From NCBI GenBank assembly GCA_036897095.1, contig JAYMSP010000051.1, positions 37,227 to 101,226 of the forward strand: a stretch of 64,000 nucleotides of DNA. Reading direction: 5' to 3'. Source of the DNA: Plantago elongata. Taxonomy: Eukaryota; Streptophyta; Magnoliopsida; Lamiales; Plantaginaceae. This document shows positions 11,850-25,100 of this stretch, in pieces; the first letter of the stretch is position 1, and the number at the start of each line of letters is the position of its first letter. A model generated the notes under the pieces. It saw only the letters and a program-made list of their open reading frames with translations, searched no databases and was not told where the DNA came from. The position numbers and the translations under genes were made by a program.

Positions 11850-12890
11850 CATCACGACTTATTAAGCGGGGTCGTTTTCAACACTTGAGCCGGCATCACA
11901 TGCTCCCCACCACGACCTCACTTGGAAAATGTCACTTGCACCTTCAACAATCCCCCACCATGGCCTCACGAGTAGGCCAACGCCCAAGTTTCCTCACCAC
12001 GGCCTCATTAGAAAACCGACACTTGAAGAAATGTTTTATTAAACGAAGTTGGGCCGGCACCAAGTTGCCCTTACCACGACCCAACATTAGTGTTGATGTA
12101 GGAACCAAGAGTCCGGCACCAAGATGCCCCCACCATGGTCACACTCGAGTCCGAACACTTGGACTAGTTTCACTTTAGGGGCAGGCACCCGGGTGTTCTC
12201 ACCACGACCCCCAAATACGTCACTATCAGTTGGATGAAGTCCACGCGCCACCGATCTCCGACGTTACGTGTCAACATTCCGCTAGGGCAACCAAGGTCCA
12301 GCATGTCAAAGCCCGAGCTCCAGCAAAAGTCTATTATAAATAGAGTACTTTTACTCCTCATTAAGGTACGCAACTACGAACCGAAAATCTACTCTCTAGA
12401 CTTTGAGGGTCGAGACTACGCTCTTTCAACCCCAAGCACGTAAAGTCCGTACCCTGATTTGTCTTAGACAAACCGGTCCAAAAGGGTCTAACCCCTTCCA
12501 ATTGTTTCAGGTGTCTAGTGACGACCCTCCTACTATTACGACGGACTCTCATCAAGTGACGTAGCGAGGTCCACTTGTGAAGTAGCACCAAGTAAAGTAG
12601 CGAAGACCACTTGTGAATTAGCACCAAGTGACGTAACGAGGGCCACTTGTGAAGTAGTATCAAATATTGTAAGTTGTAACGACGGACTCCTAAACCCCCG
12701 AAGTTTATAGTGACGGCCCCGCGAATCAAGTTGAGTGAAATCCTACTCTGCTCACTCTTGACGAAGGTCTTTTCATTTTTTCTTTAGACGTCTACTCTAC
12801 TCACTCATGACGAAGGTCCTTTTTCCTAATGAACTTTAGACGAACTATACTCTACGTTTGCATTAGCCGGATTTATCACGTGAGATAATT
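11850..12890. mobile_element. LTR-like retrotransposon fragment, possibly solo LTR
   Basis: This GC-richer block differs sharply from its surroundings. It has a TATA box (tataaatag at 12336) followed by a leader-like tract (ctactctctagactttgag) as in plant Gypsy LTRs. The left half carries several degenerate copies of a ccggcaccaa...ccccaccacgacc motif (~11889, 12052, 12110, 12180). The right half contains a 36-bp tandem repeat. No gag or pol coding, primer-binding site or target duplication was found, so the ends are approximate. It lies ~250 bp upstream of the start codon of the gene at 9133-11598 and could affect its promoter. Confidence 0.5.
12553..12665 (+). repeat. 36-bp tandem repeat, about 3.1 copies
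   Basis: Units begin at 12553, 12589 and 12625, each starting caagt(g/a)a and carrying ccacttgtgaa. They differ at a few positions. Because 36 is a multiple of three, the minus strand shows an apparent 12-residue protein repeat, but there is no other coding sign. Confidence 0.85.
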
Positions 12891-13146
12891 TCAGCAAGTA
12901 TATTACTTTTCTTTTCTCAATCCTTTGCATGAAATGCTGTAGCTAAAAGAATCATGAATAACTATGCAACTAATAAAATGTTGCCAAATCCCATCCATGT
13001 TTGCTGCTTTGCGATACATACATTCCTTGGCAAAATAAGATTGGAACTAGCATAAAACATGGTTGGAATAAGCAAAGTGAATTTTTTTTTCCCCTACCCT
13101 TTTGTACTTTTCTGATTTTCAATTTCCAGATTGGGCTGATCAGTGA

Positions 13147-15656
13147 TCATGGACATTGTGGGCTTTTTCCAGGCCCGCCATAGTAAAAGTATGTACCCCA
13201 TTCATTGTTGTATGAACTCTGGATATTGTAACAATTCTTGTTCTCAGCCAGTGTTGTTATATCATGGGCTGTGGTCAAGCTGTTGTCCGAGTCCACAATC
13301 TCAAGGTTTCTGAAATAGCTAGCCTTGCCGAACCCCTCCTCTGCAAACTGACCCGAGCCCATTTGAGTCTTCGTATGCTCGCTGTGAGGCCGGGAGTTCA
13401 CTATTTCTCCTCCCCATTCCACCATCGTGGCCCGGTCTGTTAAGTGCGTGAATAGCTCCGTCGGCCAGTAGCCCACTAACGTGTTGTCACCGAAGCCCAA
13501 CCACCAATTGCCCAACCTCGGATCCTGGAGTCACAAATTCGCATCGTCTTTATGTTAAAATTAAAAGAGAATTTATAATGTCATAGTTATAAGGTAAAAC
13601 TTCGATGCTGGTCTCACGACTACTAAACACAACACGAGTGGATCTCGTAGTGTGTCTGGTAGGTGCAACTGTGCAACATCTTGGAAAACATCAGACATTG
13701 GGGAATGGAGTGAACTAGACCTTCCACACGAGGATTGTGATGTCATATTGCTTTGCACCGGACGCTGATATTGGAGAGATAGCAGCTCCAATAGCTATAC
13801 GGCTATTTGTTTGTACAAATCCCGAACATAGAAGGTTGTAGCATCCTGTCGCTTGATACGCATCGCTCTGCAATTCGTATCAAATACCCTTAAGTTAGCT
13901 CATGGCTCATGCCAATTCTAAGAACAAAGGCACTAAATGAACTAGAGAACTAACCGTCCAGTAAGTGAATAATCTGGGCCTGCTGTCACCATACAGCTCC
14001 GGACTAACCTGACTAGTACAACGATTAAAGCTTCAGAAATTCTTTTTTGATAGTTCAGAAATGAAATATTATTAGCCATACAAGACGAACACTTGTATGA
14101 GTCGGTCTAACGCATTAAACATGTATCATCCATGTCTGAATTGAAATGGGAAAAGTACCTGCCAACCGGCTTCAATGCTATTGAGATCTCCATCGAACGA
14201 GCCAGAAAGAACCCAAATTTGTGACAGGCTGAATTCGTCTACCACCTCTATTGATGGATCCCACACATTAATCGTCGCCCTTGCACCGTACACCTCTTCT
14301 GATCCCGACGTGTATGCTATCGCATGCTTCATATATCAAACAATATACATAAGTATACACATTATGTACACATACTATTTAAGGAAATAAAAATAATACA
14401 CACATACACACCTCATGGCCACTGCCACTAATATCCGGTGCAGCAGCCCCTGGGTTGGCCACCGCTGGTGGCACGTATCTCATCTTTTTCTTGCCAAAAT
14501 CGTAAAGGGATTTAGCCCTTAAGACATCGTGCGTTGAGCTACGTCGGACTGGCACCGTGCCTTTTGGACACCGCTGGCCCTTTTGGTGCCACATTTGCCA
14601 CACACCTTTGAACCCATCAATACTGCTAGTATTATTACTTCCTGTGTCCTTCATTGTTTCTGCTGTTGACATTTTCATCCCCTTTGGCATTTTTGGTGGA
14701 ACTCTCTGTGGATTAAGTTAATTGCATCATTAGGATGACTGCTAAATGCCAATCATAATGATTAAAGAAAATAGTACCCCGTAGTAGATTTTTCTAGCGC
14801 ATTGTGCAGTGCAACATATAATCCACATGGTACAACTATGGTATAACGTTTAAATCGCCATAATGCAGTGTAGGGTAGAGGAACCGTGATAGTAGTAGTT
14901 GGTTGTTCATAATTTATTGAAACATGAAAAAGATGAACCAGCTGTACTTTTTTATGCATCCTCAATTAAATGTAAAGGATTACCTTTCCTAGCTAACAGA
15001 TATACAAGGAGTAAAGAGTTTGTACTTAGAAATAAATCCAGCATGAATTAATGAAGAAAACAAAGGAAATACACGCTATAATTAATCCCTATACTTCAAG
15101 AAGCATACATTCTTGTAAATTGTGCTCTAATTTGTACAGATTTGAACCATGCAAGTTCTCATATGACATAATTAGTTGCATGTTGAATGGACAAAAACTG
15201 GACAAATTGCAACATTCAGAATCATAGAAGTCCGACAGTGCTTAGCCGGATTAGTCGACAAAGTGGATTGACATAGAAATGTACCTGGATCTTGTGATTC
15301 TTAAGAAGGGGATGGTCTAATGCTGGCTGTTTTCTTTTATGGACACAGTCTATTATATCTCCATCTGGGCTCTGAAAAAGAAAAAATTGTCACTCACTGT
15401 TGAAAAAGACTAAACAAAAAGTGAGAGAAATATTATCTGATCATAATCTTACCTCAATGGTTATGACAGGAGGTTTGTTAATCTTGTCAAGATGCTTCTG
15501 AATCCTGGCTAGTCTCAAGCTGCTAACTTGTCTATACTTGCCAGTGTAGTTTAAAGAAGTGGTTGTTTCCAAAATGCAGAAACTATGTTGACAGAAAAAG
15601 AAGAAGACAAGAACTGGTAGAGTGACAGGATTTGACAAAGATCTTCTTGTAGCCAT
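13147..15656 (-). CDS. Secreted neprosin-domain peptidase
   Basis: Seven exons, 15656-15453, 15371-15285, 14705-14412, 14326-14159, 14008-13955, 13867-13721 and 13524-13147, give 443 residues, normal for the family. Residues 1-28 form a signal peptide ([18 protein letters not shown]). An activation-peptide (DUF4409-type) region follows ([15 protein letters not shown], then [15 protein letters not shown]). The neprosin (DUF239) domain covers ~195-440: [48 protein letters not shown] and VEWGGEI. Neprosins are glutamic peptidases that cut after proline; Glu226 in EFSLSQ and a Glu in VEWGGE (354 or 358) are my candidates for the catalytic pair, by motif only. It probably acts in the apoplast. The gene looks intact. 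Confidence 0.88.
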
Positions 15657-16999
15657 TATACAGAATGCAAGCAGTTAGTGAGAATTTCTCATTCACTGAC
15701 CATTAGGAAACAACAAGAAGCACATACACACACAGAGACACTGTGCCAATACCATTAGTGAGTATAATAGACAAAGAGTACACCTCTTAATAGCCCCAAA
15801 ATAAGCCAAACACCAAAGCAAACTCTGAAAATGTCACTGTATACACATTTGTGTGTGTGTGTTTTGTGTATATATGGTTAAATTATATGTACAAGATGGA
15901 TGAGGAGTAAGTAATTAAGAAGAGGTTGGTGCAGGGCAATTAAGAAGACAATCTCAAGAACACACATTCAGCATCAAAATCATCATCATTGCATCTGTTC
16001 TAGCAGCAGCAGCATGTGAATTTATTGTATCTAACAATGACTTCTTTTGAATATACATATACACAAGAAAGAAAGAAAATTGATGAGAAGAAGAAGAAAG
16101 TAATGAGTGTGAATGTATGTATAGACCTAACCCTCATTAAGAGTAGCAGCAGAGGAGTCTTAAATGAGAAGAAGCATCTATCTACCTCTGTCAACAAACT
16201 TAATATCTTCACCATTAATTCTCCTCCAAACTTTCTCTCTTTTCCTTTTCTTTGCTTCTCAGTTTCACCAGATGGTTTCTTTTATTTTGCTACATTTTGT
16301 TTTCACTCTTAGCATGGTTTTTTGCTAGCTCAATGCTGTTGTAAATGTAATTATACCTTCTTTATCTGTCAATGTCATGTCACCTCTAACTAAATGCTCA
16401 TGTATCAATGCTTCCTTTTCATGTTTCTTTCTTCTATACAGTATACACAGCTGTGAATAAACAAGACTACAAGAGCCTAGCTAGTCGAAAATCGAAATCC
16501 ACTTTCGTCACGATGTTCTAAGTTCTAACACGTTGTGATCACTCTGTACGAAAAATTATAGGAACGTTGGACCAGGCACAGGATATGATCAATTTCAAGT
16601 AATGAACATTTCAGCAGCAATATGTTTTACTGATATACCTTGAGATGAAGTGTAATTGTAGACTAGTCATCTATTAATTATTTGATCCTCTCTGGGTGTA
16701 TATATTTGACAACCTTCACTTTCTCAGTTATCTTGACCTCCAATCCACGCCATTTTATTAGTCTATTTAATTGTTGGGTGGATATCAGGCTATATCTTCA
16801 CTTTACAGTCAATCAGACTCTTTCAAAGCGTAAGCAGTTCACCTGTACTATTTATAACTCGAGGGAAGTGGCTGATTCGTGAGGCCCCGAAACACTAATT
16901 AACAATATTTTTCCAGCACACCGTCTTTATCTGTGCACATAACGGATAACTTCACATAATTACGGAGTTTTAATCAATAGATTCTTGAAAACAAAGATA

Positions 17000-17128
17000 T
17001 ACCTTACACGGAGTATAATCTTTTAAAGTTTTTAGTATTGAATTTGGATCTATTTCGTCATTATATTGTTGCAAGTGTTCAAATGGTGACGGGACGGGAC
17101 CTAATATGGCCCAGTAATCATACCTGAA
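17000..17128 (-). other. Exon-like frame of unknown origin
   Basis: On the minus strand, a good acceptor (gggattttcag) is followed by an open frame containing YDYWAILGPVPSPFEHLQQY and ending TPCK before a donor-like GTATAT. It has protein-like composition but no partner exons were found nearby. It may be a captured or decayed exon. Confidence 0.2.
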
Positions 17129-17462
17129 AATCCCGGCAAAAGATTTTAATGCTTTCAATAGATTAATCAACACTTGAAAATGAATTTTAATTTTGTCTTC
17201 ACTTGTTGGACTTTGCCCATGAACAATTGAAGACGTTAATTTGATTGTCTTCGCATATATGCAATCCAGTTCATCTCATTCACCAATCCTATCTACTAAT
17301 TCATGAATATGTCCTCTTGCTAGTGTTATTTTCTTTCCGGTCCAGAAACAATCCAATTATAAAAAATGTAAGAAATCCTCCCATCATCCACATGCATAAC
17401 ACAAATAGACGATCGGTTACCATTCATCACATGTTTACAAACTATGTTAAAAAAAGTTCTAG

Positions 17463-17690
17463 GAGCTGATTGACATGCGATTTAAATGTCCCGATTTAAA
17501 TGCCTAAACAGTGACCGGCATTTTAGTGGAATTGTTAAAACTGTGTTTGGTATAGAATTGTAATTGGATAGTGTATTATAGGTTGTTGCAAAATGCTTAG
17601 AACTGTAAAAGCATTTGAATTTTTGACATTTTAATGCTACGCCAAACGTAAAATCTTGGAGTAGCATTTGGATGCTACTCCAATCAGCCC
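17463..17690. mobile_element. MITE, GGGCTGATTG-terminus family, copy A
   Basis: The left end is GAGCTGATTG and the right end is CAATCAGCCC, so the termini match 9 of 10 bases as inverted repeats. The interior is AT-rich and non-coding, and the right arm contains a further palindrome (gagtagcatt...atgctactcc). The left half (gcgatttaaatgtcccgatttaaatgcc region) resembles copy B at 35035. No clear target duplication was identified. Confidence 0.6.
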
Positions 17691-19101
17691 TCTATACCTT
17701 AAAACATGATGTGCCTCACAATAATTAATAATTCAAGTATTGTACAATGTAACATATAATACACGTGGTACAATATTTAAAGTACATTCTTACTCTCTTT
17801 TATTTAGCGCTCACTATTATTCAAAAACTCTCGTCACTATTATAAACGGACCAGGCTCTTAAGAAGCTGACTCCCAGCTGTATGGTCCGAGCAAATAGGA
17901 TTTCTATAGTTCTAGTGTAATTGTGTAAACCATAGAACATTAGCTATGCAACATCTCTCTAGTTAGTTGTTACTCAGGAGCCCACTAGCTAAGGTGAAGA
18001 CAAATCTGGGAAGAAAAGATTTTCTGGGTTTACGTACACGAGGAAGGTTTCTGTTCTGTTCTATTCTGTCTGCTCTCTGCTCATATATAGTATTGTGAAG
18101 GAAATAATTAATGGCTTGCTTCAAACAGCATTCTGGCAATTCATCTGTCCCAAATTAATTAGTTGAGAATTCAATGCTCCAGTCAATGCATAGTAGAAAT
18201 AATACCACAGTTCAAATTCTTCCATTTCACAAAGAAAAAGATTGTATTATATTCGTTGCATAAGATTGCAGAATTTGAATAGCAGACCTCTTTGAACTCC
18301 ATGTTATTTCGTATCAGCAGACCTTCCCTCAATCTCATTAAACACCTAGTGGCAGCCCAGTCCCGGCTAGTTGCCAGCCGTTGCATTGCCATACCCAATT
18401 CTAACCTCTAGATTTCTGCTAGAGGTGATTCAAAGTTCTCAGATACTTATACAGAGCATTACCTGACTGAAGAAGCTTAATAAATTACCTGACCCCGGGT
18501 GTTACACGACAATAATTCATCCTGTCAACTGCCGATAACTATTTCTATAATTATCCAGTAAAAGCACAATGAAGAAACTAAACTCAATGAGAATCAACTA
18601 GACATCTACTGAACCTATCAACCATGTCGATCAGTTAGCAATGAGAATCAAAACTAGAAAAGTAGAGCACCATAACATGTTATGATGTTAGCATTTGACT
18701 AAAGAATATCTAGCGAGCTTCACTAAGGCAGATTAAGCTCACTCTTTATGCTAACTTATTACGGTACATCTATTTCACATGCTTCTTCGGTGTAGGTAAA
18801 TTTAGTTTAGAAAGTAAAAAGAGGCATAATCTGGGAGATTAAAAAAGAATAATAATTATAATAACTAATCAAAGTTATTTACAATAAATTCCTGGTAAAG
18901 TGCACATTGATAACAAGGTTACAACTTACAACAAACGATTTAAGAAGAGGAGAAAACCTGTGACGGAGATTGTGGTCAGTAATTTTTCATTGCTTCAGCG
19001 TATACTAGCCCAGATGAAATCCAATTGGCTCTCAGCCCCTCAATGACGGGTAGAAAAGCTCCAGCAGGCCAAATAGGGAAGAATAAGGCAATGCTGTAAA
19101 A

Positions 19102-22100
19102 CTATTCGGATAAATTACCATTCGAAGGGATGTGATTTGCTTGTCTACTAGAAATTACTCTATCCAGGGTTTCATCTGGAACTTTAATCCCAGATGTCTC
19201 CAAGTCAGCCACTATGGCAATAGATGCATCAAGCTCTCCAAGATCTATACACAGGCTGATGATTTCATCATATAGTGGGCTGCAGCACACACACATAAGT
19301 TTAGCAACAAGTTGTTACTTATCTTCTGAAAGGTAAATATGAGTTCAGGAAATGGTTGTGTTTTACTTAAAAGAGAATTACAACTGTAAATAACTGCAGT
19401 CTTTCTGCAACTTAATATTTTGACAAAAAAATAGTTTAATAAGTCCACTAATAATATTGGATTTATGGTTTCAAATTTCAATAATGAAGTTTATTTTTAG
19501 TTTCTTTGAGTAACTATCTATTCTTGTTCGGCTGATTCTGGCTGAGTTAATTTAGTCAAACTCTAGAATAAAGATATATCGACTGAAACATGATCTCACC
19601 TGCCAAAAACATAACCCAGACTATGCGTTGTCCGCAGGATTTGTAAGAAGGCTGAAGGCAGAGGAGCTCGTATGGCTGCACGAAGTACAGTAGCACAGTC
19701 ACCAATGGTTGGGGTTCCACCCAATTCGATAACCTAAAATTTTGCATAAATTAGTTTTACTTGCAAACTAAATGAAAGTTTTTATTTATTGATGAAGTGA
19801 CATCAAGTAGGCAAGAAAATGTACTGTTATCAGATATAATAGAATACCCTCTGACTCGTAATTAAGAAGTGAAATTCTCATGAAAAGGAAAAGTTGTTTG
19901 TCTTGAACTCTAGTAAAAACCACAGTTCATGTACACTAGTGTGAACTTACACCACCACCACTTAAAGTGTTGGCATGGTTTTCCTGATGTTTAGAATAGA
20001 AAAAGAACTGGTGGTTTACATGCTGCGATGGCACTACGAGAAAGTTTTCATGATTCAGATCAACAAAGCCAGAAGTGATGGTTCAGCTAATAGTTTCATT
20101 AATTTAAATAGCATTTTCAATTATTAGACCATAAACACGCAACAATATAATGGAAAGAAGAAAATATATACCTTGTTCATTAATTTCACGCCCAACTCAA
20201 CTTCCCATTCCTGAGACCATCTTCGAGGAGTTTTGTTCTTGAAATCCTTTTCCCATGTCCAGCCCCAAGCATCAGCTATTGTATACATATCAGATACATC
20301 AAACACTTTTCTATTCCTTAATTCCTTAAATGCTTCATGAACATCCTCAGGAAACCAATCATCGTCATCATCATTCTGCAACCATCAAAAGATCAAAGGT
20401 CATATATGACATAAAGCTGTCGCTTCTGGTTGTAAAGCAGTATATAAATAAGAAATACTCATTCAAGAGATGGAGCAAGCAAGGACAATTGAACATGTAC
20501 TGAGCGTTCTTACATCCATTGACACTCGAGAAGATCTTCTCTTCGATTTTCTTGATGAGCTCCTTGTCTGGTCAGAGTCTTTCAGCAATTGCACTCCAAT
20601 CATTTGAGGGGGTTTGGTGGCCCCAGCATCCTTATCTTTGATCCTATCAATGGCTTGGTTTTCAGGCTGTTCCACTTCTTCTTCCTCTTCAGCCTCGTCG
20701 TCTTCAGCCTCTTTAGTTAGATCATCATTGCCATCAGCATCATCTGTGGCATCAAGAATTTCATAATTCTCAACTTCCAGTTCTTCATTATGACTTTCAT
20801 TTAGGTCCTCGCCAAGGAATCGACGTTTCCAGAACTCTGTATCTCCTTCATGCAACTTAATCCGTGAAATCAATTCGTCCAACTCAACATCAATCTATCA
20901 TAAACGATATTCAGGCTCAAATGGTTAATGGGACTTCGGTTTTTCATCTATAGTTTATGAATAAAAAGCTCAATCAGGCTGACCCAAAAAAAAAAAAAAG
21001 AACACAATGATATTGTATTTAAAAAGCAAGTTTTAGATAAAGAGAAATTTCAAATTTCAGACAGCAAACACTCACCTCTTCTTCTTCCTCCTCCACAGGA
21101 GGAACCCAAAGAGGCCGCCCTCTAGAGCGATTTATTCTCCTTGCTTTTTGCACACGCTGGTAGAGGACATTTCTTGTGCCATCTGTGGGCAAATCTTGAG
21201 CTTCCAGCTCTTCCTTTAGCTCTGATACAACCATCTTGCTAGCAGCTTTTGGTTTCAAGGTATTTGTTTCAGGACCTTTTATTATTTTCTTCAGTCTCTC
21301 CTCGACTCTTATGTAGTCAGCTTCAGTCACATTACCCAGTATTGAAGGCCCTTCATTCCATAAAGTTCTCAAAACTTTTCTATGATATATTCGATATTCT
21401 TCAAGACATCTCTGTTTGAAGGAGGTCTCAGCAGGATTCGAGTATTTAAAGCCATCTGCATCCGGGTCTAAAGGAGTTTTTCCTCTACGGGGAACCCAGC
21501 GCTTGCGTTCACCGGTAAGCCCACCTTCTCCAATGTACCTGATTTGGAACAAAGTCAATCACTTTCCTCACAGCAGGTAAAGTTGAGTGATAAGTTTTTC
21601 ACATTTTTATTTTATACAAATTGTATAGTATCTCTATGACCAGAAGTATGCAAGTAACAGATAAAGAAGGCATAGCAAAACAAGATACAGCTTCAGGGTG
21701 GGAAAAACGGCAATATTACCAAATGAAATAAACTAATACAAGCTTGAACAACAACTTAGGAACACATCCTGAAATCTTACAGCCAAACAGGACACTCTTC
21801 AGGGTGGGAGAAACGGCAGAATGGGGAAACCATTGGAGTGTTAGAGTTCCAACTTCCATGCAAAGCAGCTTATAACTAAATAATATGATGATATGGCTGA
21901 ACTCCCGGAGCAAAGAGCTAGCCATGATTCACACATAGATAGATGAAATTCATGGAAATACTATGTTATTACTTTCAATCGGTTTACCAGGATAGAGAGG
22001 CATAGGAAGAGGAACTTAAAGGCATGCAACATACCTATTCAACCTACAGCAGTGGAATAGAAAGATGGAATGCATAGGGATTGCAATTTGAAAATGTTAA

Positions 22101-25100
22101 TCAATAACCTAAAAGAGAAAGAAAAAAAAAAACCTGGCTATGTAATCAACTTCACAACCAATTTCAGCCTCTTCATTCAGAGGTTCAATCCATGAGCTAA
22201 CAAGCGACCGATACTTCCGTGTCAAGATCATGGCTCTCGGTGGAATTTTTTGGTTATCTTTTGCCATGGCGTCAAGAGCATCAAGTAATTCGACAATCCT
22301 TCCTGATTTCAGATATAATTGTCAGTGACAAGTCATTTATTGAGAACCTTGCAGCAAGAATAAAATAATATTAGCAAAATTGAAATGCAAAGAAATTGTT
22401 GAGAGTCAACTAGATACCTAACAGACAATGAAGCGCAACTCAGTTGGTATCACGCTTCTCATCCAACCAATAGGTTTGGGGTTCGAGACACATTAGCCGT
22501 TTCAAAATAAAAAAGAAAAAAAAAAACTAGATACCTAACACTTAAATCTCAATTGGTTTTAATTATTTTTTACAAAATGGTGTATCTCTTTGAAACTAAA
22601 GATTATTATATCGTAAGGTTGAGTAAGAATTGTTTCATGATCACTTTATGGCCATTCAGCTTTTAATTGATCTTTAACCGCAGTAACAAGTGATGGTTAA
22701 GAATGTATGTCCATGAAATGCATGCTGAGAGATCTAAAGGTACATCATAGATTGACATTGTTTGGACTGTAATATGAAAGTTGTTACACCACAAAGATGT
22801 GAGTGATTTCTACAGACATGAAAATTCTCTGGTTTCAAAGATTATACATAAATGTCTATCCAAGTACAAAATCTTGTTATGCAACCTTAAAAATGCTGTT
22901 CCAAGAAGCCCTTTTACAAATGTGATAGTTTTGGGTCTAATCTACCAACTTACATCCCTATTGTGAATCTTCGCACAACTTTTTTCATGTTTTCTTAGCT
23001 GACATGTCACCTACTGTTTCTAGTTTGCTAGTACAGGTGATGCACTGTAGCTTTATGGAGAAACTAGAAACTGGAAAGGGTAATTTATATTATAACGCAG
23101 GACCAGTCAGACATGCATGCACGCAAACACGCCAAATAAATAAAAAGGATAATTAGATAGAGAGACGACACAACCTTCTCTGCACAGTGCACGAAGATAT
23201 AATGAAAGTGGATCGCCATATTGCCCCTCATTATGTAGAATTTTCGTCCAACCTTCATAATTTTTTAAGGCACGAAAATGGCGTATTGCTTCTTTGGTAA
23301 CACAATATTTTGTGAAGCACTCCACCAGCAGCCTAAACAAGAGTCAGAATCCTTTATCCACAACATTTAACCACATTTATGAGATGAGCCACAACTTTGA
23401 CATATCATTTGCTGCACAATTGAACATGTTTGAATGACTTGGAGTGCAAATAAAGTACAAGCATAACTCCATGGCCATGCTCCACCCAAATTTATTAAAT
23501 GTTGCCTTGCAAGTTGCAACTTGCAACTATCTTCAGGTCTATATATTTAAAATGCAACGCATGCGGTGATACAACATTAGTTCACTTCATCGATCCATAT
23601 AGTAGTATACTCTATTGTAGAAAGCCAGTCAGCCCCCTCAAAACTGGAGACTTGTTTAATAAAGACTGCTTGAAAGATTAGATGAGAGTTACAAAGACAT
23701 ATAACCCTGTAATTTGACAAAATATCTAAAGTATGCCACACAATTAGGAGGAATTCAACAAATGAATATGCCAGATGAAGGTAACAAGCAATCAACAGAG
23801 GTTGGCAAGCAGACCAGGATCGCATTTAATTTGTGATGTTTAAAAGAAGAAAGTCTCTTACGCGTAGGTTCTCACATTGGGTTGCACGCGCCTGTAGCTT
23901 TCCACCATCATCCCGAGCAACTCAGCAACATCTTGAACCCTATGATGTCATATTTAAATGTGATGACCTCATATATTATACTATTGATGGAGAAAATAAT
24001 AATCACAGTTGTTCACTTCTTGTGGAATATAGATTAAGCATGAGTTATCTTTCTTAATAACATGATTAATGACTTTAACCTGCCATTCAGATTCACTTTT
24101 GTCTCCAATTCAAAGATCAGAAGGTATGCAATTGGTCAAGGAGGTCAGCAATAAATACTGCCCAAGAGCAATCAGCTTTGGTTTTTGCACACATGATTTG
24201 TCATCAAAGCTATAATCACCTAAAGAAATAGGTTTTATTTGAACAGAGGTGTTACAAGAAATTTAAGTCTTCCAGACAGAGAGGATCAAGTACGGCATGC
24301 AACAGAAACAAAAAAAAAACAATAAAGAATGGAATCAACAACACTGACTGAGATTTATATGGTCTGGTTGTGTTTCTACATACAAAGGCGAGCAGGGGTA
24401 ATGCGTGGTACCAAATATAGGGCTAAACATGCAACTTTATAACATGACTCAATCCATTACAAAGGTTCGCTCTTACTCAGGCTTTGTTCATTGCCCAAGT
24501 GTTCCAGAAAAGCACTAGCAGTATTATTTACCTGTCATATGATTCTGCTCTCGTATAAGCTTGAATCACCCAATTATATGTTTCTGTGTTAGGCTTCATA
24601 TGCCCTGAGCAAAATGCAAAGTGCAAACATAAGAGAAGCTAACAAGTTCACGCAACTAATCAATAACAAAGAACTTTTGTATCAATGATGTGACAAACAA
24701 ATATTAAGAATTGAGTGTGGCCCTATTTGAATAAAAATTTGAAAGTTGTGAAGCTCACTGCCCAAATAGCTGAAAAGTAAAAGAGAGCAAATCCTAGAAT
24801 TATCAGATTGATGTAACGATAATGCATCCAAGACCATGAAAAACATATTCTGAGTGCTTCCGGAAAAGGAAAAAAAAACACACAACCACGACATGAAAAG
24901 ACTGACAATTCAATCACAGAATGACACCTCTTCATGTATGGGCATTTTACATAATTTGCTGCACGTAAATTGTATGTACTATTTTTAGGGAGCTAAAAAA
25001 AGAATTGATGTTCATTTCTCAAGTATGCAGATACAAGTCCTTGTCTCGTACTTCTGACAACAAAGATAAACACCCAGAACCCCCATCAAGAGCAAAAGGT

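Larger units (their letters stand above)
15657..19101. other. Intergenic region with MITE and an orphan exon-like frame
   Basis: Apart from the MITE at 17463-17690 and the exon-like frame near 17000-17128, no gene is recognised. A (GT)n tract lies at ~15851-15861. The frames at 16000-16215 (-), 16016-16312 (+) and 18183-18398 (-) lack family features. The part next to 19101 should hold the 3' untranslated region of PTAC3. Confidence 0.5.

Noticed and set aside
12361-12729. Protein-like 12-residue repeats (LHKWxSLRHLV) on the minus strand
   Set aside because: Explained by a 36-base DNA tandem repeat in an LTR-like element; no coding signals around it.
17848-17890. ggaccaggct...tggtcc inverted repeat, considered as a miR166-like hairpin
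   Set aside because: Only the first ~12 bases resemble miR166; the other arm does not match a star strand and the hairpin is short.
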